The notes under the pieces are model-generated. The model saw only the letters and a list, made by a program, of their open reading frames with translations, ran no database searches and was not told the DNA's origin. This document shows positions 23,201 to 35,000 of a DNA stretch of 43,830 bases, in pieces. A program made the translations under genes and the position numbers. This stretch comes from a virus. Numbering within the stretch: the stretch's first letter is position 1; every line of letters starts with the position of its first letter. The stretch is from the IMG/VR virus record IMGVR_UViG_3300033571_003574, positions 1 through 43,830 of that record. The stretch is one strand, 5' to 3'.

Positions 23201-26035
23201 AAGTCCTTTTTGCAAAAGAGCTTTCTGGTCTGCAAGCATCTTATCAAATACTAGCTTAGTATCTTCATCTAAAGTATAACTAACTACAGAGTTGTTTCTT
23301 TTGTTCTCTTTCCACTTTTGGATAGCTACTGCATCCTCATAAGCCTTACCAGTCTTTAGTTCTCCCGCTTCATCGTATATTCTTTCTAACTCATAGAGTT
23401 CTTTTTCCTTCTCTTTAAGCGCTAGTATCGTATCCTCATCTATCTCTCCTGTGCCAAAAGTCTCTCTGATTGCTGCCATCTCTTGGAATATTCTATTCCT
23501 AGAAGCTTTGACATCGTCAGGTAAGCCTTTCTGTATCTCGTAGTACTCGTCAGTAAAAGGACGCTCTGTATACTCTTCATAGAACTTACGAAGATCTTCT
23601 TCAGCAGCATTACGAATTTCTTCTGTCTCTCCGTATTCTATAGCATACTTTAACTCAGTAATTCTATTACGAAGTTCTATTGTCTTTACTTTAGTGTTTA
23701 AAGAAAGAACTTTTTTATCTTTTACAAGTTTACCATCTACTACCTCAAACAATACAGTCTCACGGTAGTAAGGCTTAAAGAAGTCTTTTGTTCTAGTAAC
23801 AGCTCCTAAGAATCCAGAACCTTCTTTTGCTACTTCATCCATTAAGTCTTGGAAGTCTCTAGCTACAGGCTTTATATTCTCTTGGAATTCGTTATTAACA
23901 CCTCTAAGATACTGTGCAATTAATTGTACACCTGCAGACTTAGTAGATACAGCAGAGTCGAAAGCAAGATAGAAAGGAGAGTCAGGGTTTGTTAAGAACC
24001 TCTGTATGTTTTCAGGAGTCAATAGACTTTCATCTCTTTCTTTTTCAAGTGATTTTATTCTTTTAGCAATAACAGGGGTTTGTGTGCGAGTTTTTAGTTT
24101 GTTGATTTGATCGTTAAAAGACGCTTCAATACTTTTGTTTTGTTCAGCAAAAGTCTCTTGTAACTCGTTTACCACAGGAGTAACAATCCTTCTCTTATGA
24201 CTATCCTTAATACTAGATATAGCAGCATTAACCCAAGAGAGGTTCTTTAAGAAAGGATTCTTAGCTACTACACCTCTGTTAAGTTGCTCTAAGTCACTAA
24301 CATCAAATAATTCTGAGATCTTTCTTACATGCTTCTCTATAGCCAATGCTTGACGATAAGCCCTATGTATATCCCCTAGTTTCTTTCCAGAAGGAATAGA
24401 GTCGTCTTTCTCAATTAAACTTAAGTGACGAACAAGACCTTGTAAGTAAATAGAAGTATACTGGAAGTAATCTGCTAACTCTAAGACAGAAGAAGCTACA
24501 TCTTCTTTAGTAAGTACAGGCTTAATCTCTTTAATGGCTGTTAAAGCACGCTGTAAAGACTCCCCTCCTCTCTTTAGATATCTGTTGGTGTCTAGGATTC
24601 TCTTAAACTCTGAATCAGAAATTGCTGAAGAGATTACTTGAAGCTTTTCTGCATAAGTCTGAAACTCAAATGGTGCATTTTCTGTAGGACGCACATACTG
24701 AGTAAGAGATTCTACTAGTTCTGGATTAAGAATCCGTTGGAACATGTATTCCGCAACTGAATTATTATCAGGAACAAACTCAAATATAGTATTAGGATCA
24801 ACCAAAGAGTCCACTAAATTAGACATAGTGTTTATCTTAGTTGCCTTAGGGTTAAATCCTTTAACAAATGACTTAAACCAATCTAATACTTTCTCAAATA
24901 GATTTCTGTTTTCTTTCTTAGCAGACTGTCTTCCTAACTCTGTTACAATAGCTTCTTCCCAAAATGAATCTGTGTTTGCATACTCAGGATACATAGACTC
25001 TACTGCAAAGTAAGCAGACGAAGTGGGAGAAGAGTCATGTAGTCTTTGGATCTCTTTTTTAAGTTCTTCGAATAGTTCAGGATTAGATTCTCTAATTCCT
25101 CTAACTACAAAGTGCCCAAACTCATGCCAAGGAGTCTCATCATCTATTAAGTCTGGATTTATTTCAATCTGACCTGTAGCAAGGTTTACTCTTCCTGCCT
25201 CAGCTATTTGGTTATTCCAAGTCCAAGTTACCCCAGGGAATCTCTCTACAAGCTTATTAAGTAGTTTTGTATGCTTTGCGATGTTTGGTCTCTTCAAAGA
25301 TTGAAGTAAAGACAAACTCTTTTGGAACATAATACCACTGTAGGGAAGTCCTTCTGAGTCTATTAGGAGTTCATTTGCAGATTCTAACTTCTCAAACAAC
25401 CCTAGTTGTTCCTTAGTTAAGTTCTCTTGTATATCAAACAACTCCATCTCAGCTCTCATCTCTTCCTCGTCTATAGTCTCTACTGCTTCTAGTAAAGGAG
25501 TAGCATATCTACCGCTTAAGTCAAACTCTACGTAGGTAGTACCATCATAAGTCTGTCTTACAGTAGCTGGAGAGTTACTCGATACAAAAGGAAACATCTG
25601 ATTGATAGAATGTGCTAAGCTGTGAGCATATCTATACACTGCATCAGAAGTACGAACATTACGAGTTGTACTAAGATAAAATCTATTACCTACCACATTA
25701 ACAGAGTTTCTTCCTCCTACTAGCTCCACAACCTCATTAAAATGCTTAGTGGAAACGTAAGCTCTCTTTTCAGGGAAAGTAAGTTTCCAGTACTCTGGAT
25801 CTTGTTGAACTTGCTTTAAGAAGTCTAGTTGCCTCTCTAGTCGTATAGCTCTATCAGACACAAACTTTGCATCCTTTCTGCTAAACATAACACTAGGCAT
25901 AGGCAAGTTATAATACTTAGCAGGTACTTCTCCCTGATACTTATCCCAGAGATAGTAAGCATACTCTGGGACAATAGATTGAAGTTTCTCAAATTGAGCC
26001 TTTATAGTTGGGTCTGATAGGTTAGGACAAAACAT
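20210..26035 (-). CDS. Giant virion protein with zincin (HExxH) motif, probably ejected
   Basis: 1941 residues. The N-terminus (CPNLSDPTIKAQF…YLWDKYQGEVP) resembles the opening of large cargo proteins of phages of Bacteroidota. A zincin motif H304-E-F-G-H308 is followed by E360-E361…E366, a candidate third zinc ligand, so it could be an active metallopeptidase. Residues about 480-1150 are charged and mainly helical with coiled-coil stretches. The C-terminal third has hydrophobic patches (for example FKTLGFNIISIPQNWV and LGAYTMFANLIVQMSLAL) that could cross or bind membranes during ejection. The end is charged and acidic. It follows the RNA polymerase gene by 22 bases, which hold a TATATTTG element. 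The role in ejection is inferred from size, context and hydrophobic segments. Confidence 0.8.
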   Translation of the reverse strand: MFCPNLSDPTIKAQFEKLQSIVPEYAYYLWDKYQGEVPAKYYNLPMPSVMFSRKDAKFVSDRAIRLERQLDFLKQVQQDPEYWKLTFPEKRAYVSTKHFNEVVELVGGRNSVNVVGNRFYLSTTRNVRTSDAVYRYAHSLAHSINQMFPFVSSNSPATVRQTYDGTTYVEFDLSGRYATPLLEAVETIDEEEMRAEMELFDIQENLTKEQLGLFEKLESANELLIDSEGLPYSGIMFQKSLSLLQSLKRPNIAKHTKLLNKLVERFPGVTWTWNNQIAEAGRVNLATGQIEINPDLIDDETPWHEFGHFVVRGIRESNPELFEELKKEIQRLHDSSPTSSAYFAVESMYPEYANTDSFWEEAIVTELGRQSAKKENRNLFEKVLDWFKSFVKGFNPKATKINTMSNLVDSLVDPNTIFEFVPDNNSVAEYMFQRILNPELVESLTQYVRPTENAPFEFQTYAEKLQVISSAISDSEFKRILDTNRYLKRGGESLQRALTAIKEIKPVLTKEDVASSVLELADYFQYTSIYLQGLVRHLSLIEKDDSIPSGKKLGDIHRAYRQALAIEKHVRKISELFDVSDLEQLNRGVVAKNPFLKNLSWVNAAISSIKDSHKRRIVTPVVNELQETFAEQNKSIEASFNDQINKLKTRTQTPVIAKRIKSLEKERDESLLTPENIQRFLTNPDSPFYLAFDSAVSTKSAGVQLIAQYLRGVNNEFQENIKPVARDFQDLMDEVAKEGSGFLGAVTRTKDFFKPYYRETVLFEVVDGKLVKDKKVLSLNTKVKTIELRNRITELKYAIEYGETEEIRNAAEEDLRKFYEEYTERPFTDEYYEIQKGLPDDVKASRNRIFQEMAAIRETFGTGEIDEDTILALKEKEKELYELERIYDEAGELKTGKAYEDAVAIQKWKENKRNNSVVSYTLDEDTKLVFDKMLADQKALLQKGLSSTNPVTRKAAQDNYDRWASVYTRTVFTQEFYDTRQDILDEIAEVLSERGSVQDLYSNLFNLLSGTKDRNGVYNPTEVTESQVKTAKKLEEEIEAIKALLKKDSPLSQDSKEKLSSLIQELQELQTNVNSEYYTSAVKYQLDSIRTQVTTENPDLSPESIEALVNVRYKNSPWYKDNHITKFRYDADLKSVVEVEEPLFMWRVTRPKDPKYIQSDAPSLMWYKAVVNPAFKNNNYKPGEVTFKDVTGGDYYNSSYDTLTPKKRELLERMKELHYRSQEGLYQKDKLGDLIPGMRKTTGEFLDIVNLKANIIKQFFKNISNFFSGDRDSFSDEEEIYGIAQQTDAFGDPVVRDSRRLFNRYARTLPIEEQSYDIMTAMASYATSSERFKVMRKYQSTILTMEEVLSSVKTDSRAANVVRDLVDRELYGKTLEDNYKIAGTRNLETVTLRRANSIISGVGRLAGFKTLGFNIISIPQNWVSGHIKILSQLGFYQIGYKDLMLAYSDSLGIAKEFYATYNQFGAKSYKVSLVDFFTGTQSVANQASELNNKGIAKYGKVWKTVSTLRDFTEFDVAAVTTYAFLNKYRVPVKGTNRTIPLKDAFELKDGIIQPREDVDIDSNFIQSIRRSVQLANERAQGVYATDAQPTAVKHAWFRAVLFLKKWVIPDLKSTWGSETIHYGAGIKTLGSHRAALRFLRDIIYYDKGAVYNTWKFSSDVEKAGLKQFAISLGAYTMFANLIVQMSLALDCEEDSEADWKDYVCLGLKRTANEVEGVFTLWGLNEMLFTYVAEQANGVSIFEKIGSAALGPFSVWKKFITDDDLYTDEPYYRYRSNSSKVDWDKTHPMLAGRMGLGVLGIEFLGLKGMFIGPKSIEFQNRAFNDYSPKTYTKELKTRYTKEHEGLEVMPTRTQIGQEKKLYKTELKRLMMKINRYKESGQEVPQSLRNQVIGLREQFKERVQKIKSGEQEKGAPFAYPFMNILGDRKGLDVSAEDFELDEE

Positions 26036-26043
26036 GGTTAATA

Positions 26044-26051
26044 CAAATATA
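26044..26051 (-). promoter_or_regulatory. Promoter-like -7 element before the 1941-residue gene
   Basis: TATATTTG on the - strand, followed by TATTAACC and then ATG at 26035-26033. The same TATATTTGTA core occurs at 6161 and 42516. No TTG lies 19 bases upstream. If used, the messenger would start within a few bases of the start codon. Confidence 0.45.
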
Positions 26052-26057
26052 ACTTAA

Positions 26058-29000
26058 TTAGCAATTTTTACTTAGATTATTATTAATCTCACGGAGTTTA
26101 GCAAAAGACTCATCTAAGAACAACTGATTCTCTTCTTCAAAGTTGATGGTCAATTGTTTAGGAGCTGTAGTATCTAGGGTAAGAGTTTCTTGAGCAACTT
26201 CTTCCTGTACAATATTCTCTCTAGACAAGTTGTAGTCTTTGTAATAGTTTAAAGTAACAGGAATATTTTTACTACCGTACAACTCTGGATGATTCTCTTT
26301 AAAGCGAGCTGTAAAAGCATTCATAAACTCTGAATTATCCTCCTCCAAGGCTGCTTCGTTACTTGAAATAAATTCAGGAATCACAGAAGACATAGGGAAT
26401 GTATAGATAGACTCAGGAATCAAAGGCAAGTAAGAGTCAAACTTTTTATTAAGTTGTGTACCCAAGATACCTGCATAAGCAAACGCTTTAAAGAATCCCT
26501 GCATATCTGCTATCAACTCTGCATCAGATGCATTAGTAGGATCTAGAGAAGGGTGAGACCAGTTAAAGCCTTTTTCAAACTCTTCTTTGTAGATATCTAC
26601 AGAGAACTCTAGCTCGGTCTGTTTTAATCCCGTTCTTATAAATGTAGAATTGATATCAGAGTTAATAGCTACCAATCCAAAGATATCATTCTCAGCGGTG
26701 ATTCCTCTTTGAGTAAGTCTAGCTTTGAGGTTTGTATACAAAGAACCTATGTTTCCAGGGTTCTTCTTATCCAAGAACTGTTCAAAGATACCTGCTTGAG
26801 GCACGTTATTCAAGAACAAAGCATACAACAAGTCATTCTTAAACACTCTAGAGAAACGATCATAGTCAAGTTTACGATTAGTTTCTTTAGCAATAGCAAA
26901 CTGTCTTAAAATTTTGTTTGTAATCTTTGGGTTAGCAGAGATAGGGAATACCTCAACAAACTTATCCAATACATCCTGTTGTACCTGGAAAGGAGACACT
27001 ACAGTATTTCCTATTACATCTAGCAAACCTTGTTTGTTAAATATAGTACTCTTCTCTCCACCCTCTTTCAAGTAAGGGATAAGTTCCAAAGAAGCAGAAC
27101 GGAAAGATTCAAAGTTTTGTGGTGAGAATGTATCGTAGTCTACAGCTAAAGAAATTGTAGCTAGGTCTCTTGTCTGGTCTTCCAACTCCAAGAATACAGC
27201 CAAACGTCTAACATCAAACAAAGGTTCTTCTCTACTCAACAACTCTTCACGAGCTGTTTCTTGGGTTGTTTTAGCATACATTTGTGTGTATACGTTAGAG
27301 ATAAACTTGCTACGAATAATTGTACCGTAGTCATTCTTAGAGTTATTAATTAAAGTAGCCTCTAAACTATTTTCAGGAACTCTTTCCAATATAGTTTTAA
27401 GAATATCTTCGAGTGACTTACCCTTAGAGTAATCTAGAATAGAAGAACGGAACTTCTTACCATCAATTACAGTAGGCTTATTTATTAAGTTTACAATGTC
27501 ATTGAATCTTGTACCAGCCATCAAAACATAGTTTACTACAGGAGTAATCAAGTTGTTCAGACCAATCAAAGCAATACCATCATTCTTTTCAATATCTACG
27601 TGTGCACTAATTGTCTCTCCAGACATTCTAGAGATACGTGTACCATCTACGTTGTTAACTCTACTAAAGTCAATGTATCCGTCAGCAGTACGATTAGACT
27701 CTAACAAGTATCTTCTAACTCCTTGCTTATCTTCCCTATAGAAAGTAGTCTTCTGAAGCAAAGAATGGAATACGTTATTCTTAGCGTCAGTACCCAAAGC
27801 AGTCTTATAAGTATTCAAAGAGAATACATACAACTGATAAATAGGATTAATTAAGTTAGTAAGACTTGCAGTAGTAGAATCTGAACTAGTTCCGAATTCT
27901 TTAACTGCTTTGTCAATTGTTTCAATAGTGTTAGGAGTAATCAAAGCTTCAAAGATCTCTGGTTGACTTAAACGATTAGAGATATTCAAAAGCAAAGCGT
28001 TAGTGTAGCCGTTTCTAAGATTCTTAAGGTCTTGCAACAAAGATTTTTCGTCTTTTACTAGATCACCAATCCACTCACTTAAGTCTGCTAAGCTACTAGA
28101 CAGTTCTTTTTCAGAAGCAGTACGTAGAACGTTCTTGATTCTTCTAATCTTATCAATAGTCTCTGCAGACTTTTGTTGTTTTTCAGGAACAAGTTCTCCA
28201 GAGAATTTCTTACGAAGTGTTTCCAAGTCACCTTCTGTTACACCTGCATCCATCAACTCTCCTTCTGATACTCCTTTAAGAGACTTAAGTTCTTGGTAAA
28301 GATTACCTAAGCGACTGCTAGCATCAAAACCATTAGTAGTAAGGATATTTCCCAACTCATCTAGAAGTTCTTTTTTCTCTTCAGTGTATTGTCTCTTAAG
28401 CTCTCTAGTTTCTTTTAGGTCAGCAAGCAACTCTTTCTTTCTAACTATTAAGTCTTCTGGAGTACTTACTCTGTCTACTAGCATGCTTCCATCATTATTG
28501 ATAGAAGGATCGTAACAGAACAGTTTATCAATATCGTAATCTGATCCAGACTTAATTACCATTTCATCAGGAACCAAGATAATCTCCCCACTTTCTTCAG
28601 GTAAGAACTCTACTACCTCAAAGTTTTCCATAGAGTTATATCCCTGACCAGGAATACGAATAGCAACCATAGACAACTGAGAAGCATAAGTATTTCTAAA
28701 CTGAGAGTCCTTGAGTGCTTCGTTAAGCCTTGTAAGAGCTGTGTAAGGATTTACAGGAATACCATTTGCGTCAAGTTCTCCAATAGGCTGATTGTCTACA
28801 GGAGACAAAAGATTCAACAAAGGGTAGTAACCTTTAGAGAAAGAAACGATAGTTTCTGCTTTTCTAATTATACTTCCATCTGCAGATGACTTAATATCAT
28901 AGTAAGCAAGTTTTCTGTTTGGACGAATCAAAGATACAGGATACTGTACTCGTTGTGCTCCAGGAACTTTCTGACGTATGATTTGATTCTTAACACTAGC

Positions 29001-32000
29001 AACAATTGCACTCTCCATAATAGTACGATCAATCATACTATCTAGGGTGTACATAAGAGTGTTATCAGTCTTCAACTGTAGTAAGTCTTTTGTAGACTCA
29101 GCTGCATTCTTCTTAGAGATTTCTTTTATTAAGAATTCAACTAACTTCTCTTTATCTTGTAATTGCTCTACAAAGTTAAGTTTATCGAAGTTAGTAAGAT
29201 TTTCAATGATTGACTTATACTCTTGGTATGCAGCCAGTTCAGACTCTGTAGTAGCGTCTTTGTAGACAAGTTTACGGAACTGAGTACTAAAGATACTGTT
29301 AAAGTCTTCTTTGTTCTCAATCAATACTTGTTCTTTAAGATACTTAAGATCTACTACTCCTGTAGGAACAGCTTGTAACTTAACTTTACCTTTACTATCA
29401 AACAAACTTACTGGAGCTACTGTCTCAGAAATCTTAGTACCTGAAGTAAATACTGCGTAGTCTGCAGAAGAGGCATGTAATTTTTGTAGGATAGAAGCGA
29501 GTTCTGGATTATCTACCATCTCGGAAGGTAAGATAGGCTTCATAGAGTACTTGTGGAATACAGGTACTGACTCCCCACTTTCTACTTTATTGTGTCCAGA
29601 GTATTGAAGTTTCTTAATAGTAAAGTTATAGGTAGCTTTCTTATTAAGTAAAGCATCCAACTCTTCTCTGATAGTGTCTTCTGCATAATCAGGAGCAGTC
29701 TGTAACTCTAGGTACTTTTTATAGATGTTGTCCTGTCTCTTAAACTCTTCCATCATCTCTGGAGTTACTCCAGTAGAAATAGAATAAAACTTACGGAAGA
29801 AATCTATAGTACAGAAAGCTGCAGCATCTTGCTTAGCAGAACCTTTATCGTTTGTGTAAGCGTCTTTACTTTCTCCGTATGACTTACTCTTAGAAGCAGT
29901 AGTAGATTTAACAGCTTCGTCCTTAAGAACTATGTAAGATATCTGATCAATCTTAGCTCTATTTGGATTTACTTTAATGTTATTCTGCTGAGCGTAGGTG
30001 TGAAGTGCATCTCTTCCAGAGTTAACACTTAGGCCAGATTGACCTGACTCCAAGTACTCCATGTTCTGTGGGTCAATATTAGCATAAGAACCAAATGCAT
30101 TCCATGCACTCAGACGCTTCTCAATATCCTTAGGATTCTTGTAATAGTAAGGATGACCAAAGAAGAGTTTATGTTGTTCTATTCTTCCAACAGCAGAAAA
30201 GAAGTGATACTTCATAAGTTCTGAATCAGGTAGATTATAAGCCTCACCTAATATAATTTTAGATTTGTTAGCCTGAGAATTAATGTACTGTCCAAATCTA
30301 GTATAGATATCTCTGTTTCCATTAATAGACTCAAATACATCTTCTAAAGACATATTGGATGCAGGACTCTTGAATGCACTAAATAAAGCAGTTCTTTGTT
30401 CTGGAGTAAAGATCTTGTGGAAGTAAGTAAGCTTTGGACTTCCATCAGTATCGTAAGCATTAATCTTAAACTTATCAGAACCTTTAGCAGTAACCTGAAC
30501 CTCAGCTTCAATCAAAGGCACAATTCTACTTACAAATAAATCGTAAGGAACTTGGTTAGCACCACTCAATATAAATGGATCAGCTTGGTTATTAGCTGGC
30601 AACAATCCTAAGTAGTTTCTAAGCTTCCTATCAAATACTAGACCTCTTGTAGTAGACTTACCACTTAAGCGGTTAATCTCTTCGATTCCTGCCTTGGTTA
30701 ATCCGATAATATCTGAGTAGTGTTTTTGTGCTTCGTTAGAGTCGATAGTCTTCTCACCTTCGATATCTTTGATACCAAGTAAGTTACCCAACTCTACTTT
30801 ACGAGGTACTTCAATGCCTTGGTATTTGTCTGTTCTTCTTTTACCTGATTCGTTAAACAAGTAAGATAAAACAAAAGAAGACTTAGCGTTAGGGTTGTTC
30901 TGAGGATTTAAGTGAGGTAACTCAGCATAAACTTCATCAAGTGTAGGATACAATTTACCGTCATTCAAGACATTCAAAGTCTTACTCATAAATGTATGTT
31001 GATTGATAGACCAAATCTGTTTGTTAACAGCATTGTATCTCATATCATTTACATACTGAGGATTAGCTTCTACTTCATATTGAATAACAGAACTTACATT
31101 ACCACTTTCTCCTGCTACCTTAACACCTTCTGCATTTACGTGATCGGAAGAAAGATCACTCAATGGCTCCATAATGTAAGCCTGAGTCTGAGACAAAGAC
31201 TTAAGTTTATTATAGATTAAGTTAACTACTCTTTCTTGTATCTCAGCATTCTCCTTAACGAATAACTCTTCTGCATTAGGACTTAGATTGAAACCTAAAG
31301 GCTTCAACATTTCCAAAAGACTTAAGTTATACTCAGCAAACTCCTCTTCATCTTTTGGAGCAGTAGGAACACCTGGGAAGGTAGCAAAGTACTTATCTGT
31401 ATCTAGGTAGAAAGTACCTGTAGTGTTATTTCTCTTAGAGTAAGCACCAGGACTTAAAGAGAAGTCTGTGTCAAACTTGTTACGTAGGTTAATAGCATCC
31501 AAGGATTGTGCTTGGAATACTTTTGCTTCAACAATTTCTCCTTCTTCGTTTCTCTTAATGTCTGTAGTGTATCCTTCGATGTAGGGCATACTAAAGATTT
31601 TGTAGAACTCATTCTTAAAGTTAAGCGAACTGCCCTTATCAATGCTCTCGGTAGGGGAAGGAAGATAACTTATAAATTGTTGGAACTGAGGATACTCTTC
31701 TACTACTCCTTGTAATCTAGAATAAAGATCTTGGTAAGAGTTACTGCCTGACAACCTACGTTGTAGGATGTTCCAGTTTGTATTAAAGTTACTAAGTTTA
31801 GGTACACTATACACAGGATGTAATACAATCTCCCCGTTTTCGTATCTAGGAAGCGTTTTAAGAGCATTAATTAAAGTCTGTGAAGCAATCTGCTTCTGAG
31901 ACATTTCATTCACGCTAGCCTCAAAAGTAGCAAACTCTACGTTAGCTTGTTCTATAGAAACAATCTGTTCAGAAACCAACTGCTTTCTAATGTTGTCACT

Positions 32001-35000
32001 AAATAAGCTAGAGTTAGTTTTATGAAACTGTGCAACGTTATCAAAGTCTTCTAGAATCTTTCTTAAGTTCTCGATAGTAGGAAGAAGTGACTCATCGTTG
32101 TTTTTATTATACTGCTCTACTAAAGAGTCATGATCATCTAGTAGACTCTTAGCTAAGTAACTGTAAGTTTTGTTTGCTGCTACTGGACTAGAAAGTACGT
32201 TGATAAGCGTAGCATTTTGATTAGCAAACATGTTATTAGCCAAGTAAACATAAATACTATCTAGGTCATCCAAGAAAGCCTTAGAGTCTTTGTAAGACAA
32301 AGAAGTTATGTTTCCTGACTCATCCTCGTATACGTATTTGCCAGAGAACAATTGAATAAAGTATTGATTAGCTTCTTTACGTTTGAATTGAGTCAAGTTG
32401 CCTTTATACAAGCGAGAGAAGTAATGATCAACTGTCTTCTTATCAGAGAACAAATTAGAAATAAAGTCCCAGATTTGTTTAAAGATGGATTTAGATTCTT
32501 TAGCTTCTGCAATAGATACTGGAAGAACCTTACCTTCACTTAAAGAATAAGCTCTAAAGTCTTCTGCAAGTTTTTCTTCTAGTTCTACAAAAGACAAATC
32601 TCCATAGATGCTTCTTGCTTCTGCATACAAAGCTGCTTTCTGCTCAGGAGTTAAATATAACTGAGAGAATTCATGCCATGCTTCATGGTAAGCTTCTGCA
32701 TAGTTAGCTCCTTCAAACAAGAAAATACCTGCCTTAGACCATACAGCATAAGCTTCAGGATGATTGATAGTGTTATCAAAGATAAAAGGAGTGTTCTTGA
32801 AGATAGGATGATTAGCTACCCAGTTCTTAGCAGCTTCATTTTGTTTCTTGGTAATGTTATTTCTTAAGGTCTTGCTCCTGTTAAATTCTACACGATCTTC
32901 ACCCGTATTAAGATTGTTTAACTTATTACGTAAACGATCAAGCTTAGAAGTTGTAGATTGGATTGCAGGTTGTTCTATTGTAGGTATTTCAAAAAAGTAA
33001 CCAAGTCTTTCTGGAGACATCTTCCCCGATTCTTTACCACTTTCATCTATAAATGTAGGAAAGTTTTTTGCGCTAGATTTTGTGTTACCTGAACCAGTAT
33101 ATCCTGATATGAATGTGTATTCGAAGGATTTTCCTGTACCCGTAACTATTCCAACCCTATCTACATTTCCCTCTTCATCAACTTCAACTCTTGCATATTT
33201 TTTACCGACACTAAGAGTGGGGTCTGTAACTTGAGTTAGTTTTTCTCTAACTCTTTTCATATAACCTGATCTACCAGACTTACGAGCCTGAGTAAAGACT
33301 TCTCTTACATAGTCTTTTACTAGATCAGCTTTATCATCTATAGGTTGTGTAGGAGCAGGTTGAACAGGAAGATTATCGTTAGTAGCATCAACTACATCAG
33401 ATACATTAGGTTCAATGACTCTGTAGTCTGGACTAAATGATAAGGTTCTGTTTTCTTCTCTAATAAAAGTAGCACCGAACTCAGGGCTCTTAACAAAGTC
33501 TGAGTATGTGTTGTAGTTTTTGGTAACTACTTCTCCTGACTCTTTAACAACTAATGCTGTGTAAGGAGCATTCTGTTCTACTAATCTAGCACTAACTAAC
33601 TTGTAAGAAGACGCTCCTATCTTAAGCAAGTCTTCTTGTTGGTTTTTAGAAGGCTTGATATATTTCTTTTTGTCCTTACCTTCTACTGGATACTCAACAA
33701 CTATTTTATTTCCAGAAGTTGCAGTAAGATAAAGGTTAGCTTTCTTAAAGAAACGCATACCACTCTTAGCACCACCCTCTTTAGTTTTTACAAAAGTAGA
33801 GTTAACCTGCTGACTCATGTAATCTAGGAAGGTAGCAGCATCTGTTCTGATAGACTCGCTTAGGGTCTGAGGTAAAGTACCATCGTTAAACGCATTTACA
33901 AGAGCTTGTACAGTATTACCATTAGTAGGAATACTAACACCTGTGTAAGGGTTACGTGCTCCATCTTTTACGATGTGCACACTTCCAGGATTTAACACAT
34001 AATTCTTTTGTGCTCCTGTAAGAGTTCTAGAGATAGGATCTGTGTGCACGTAGATGGTTTCTCCTACAGCTTTTTCTAGAGGACGAGCATTTTGAGCACC
34101 CCAACCATATCCAGATACTACTCCGTTTATAGATGATACTATAATTTTACCTTCTGTTGCTTGCTTGCGTACAGAAGCCATCTCTGGACTTACGTTCTTA
34201 TTAGGAAGAACAGGAACAGAAATTAAAGAAGTCTTAGCCTTAGATGGCTTACCTAACTTAGTAAACCTAACTAACTCTCCGTTTGAATTAACAAATACAC
34301 TAGAGATACCAGAACCAATCTTTGAAGGATTTTCTTTAACGTAATCCATGAAAGGTTGATTGTGAATAGGTACTCCGTTAACAGTTAACAGAGAAACCAA
34401 CTCAGTCTTTTCCTCTTCGGTTAAAGAAGATTTTTCTTTAAATGCTTTAAGTCTTTCTACCTTGGGAGCATCAAAGATAAATTCATAGATACCCATTACA
34501 GATTGTATACGAAGATCCAAATCTGTTGTTTTGTTTGAACGAGTATTTTCAGAGTAAACAGTTACTATGTTATCTATTAACTGAACTGCAGGATCTTGGG
34601 TAGTCTGATTATCTCTATTAGTGGTGATTGTAGCTATATGTAAGCCACGTTCTCCCTTGATAGTAGATTCTTTATCCTCTTTAGCTTTAGTTTCTTGAGC
34701 AGACTCGTAATTATCTGACTCAACTACGCTATCTGAAATTAACTCAGGTGCCTCTTCTATTACCTCTTCTGTTGCAGGTACAGTTACTACGTCTGCTGAA
34801 GTAGCTGTTTGCGATACTTGATTCTGAGAAACTAACTTAGCAATTACTCCCTGTACAAATTCTTTTCTCTTACCTGTGACAAAAGTAAGTCCGCTTACGT
34901 CAACAATACCTTCAGATGCTTTTGCAAATGTATCTTCGATACTTTGGGCATCATCAGGATAAAGACCTAAGAGAGCACTTCTAACTTGGTTTAAATTCTG

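Noticed and set aside
30996-31220. Open frames on the + strand inside the giant genes (this and about 20 others)
   Set aside because: They lie wholly inside the - strand coding frames, have no leaders or family features, and their composition is that of an antisense shadow.
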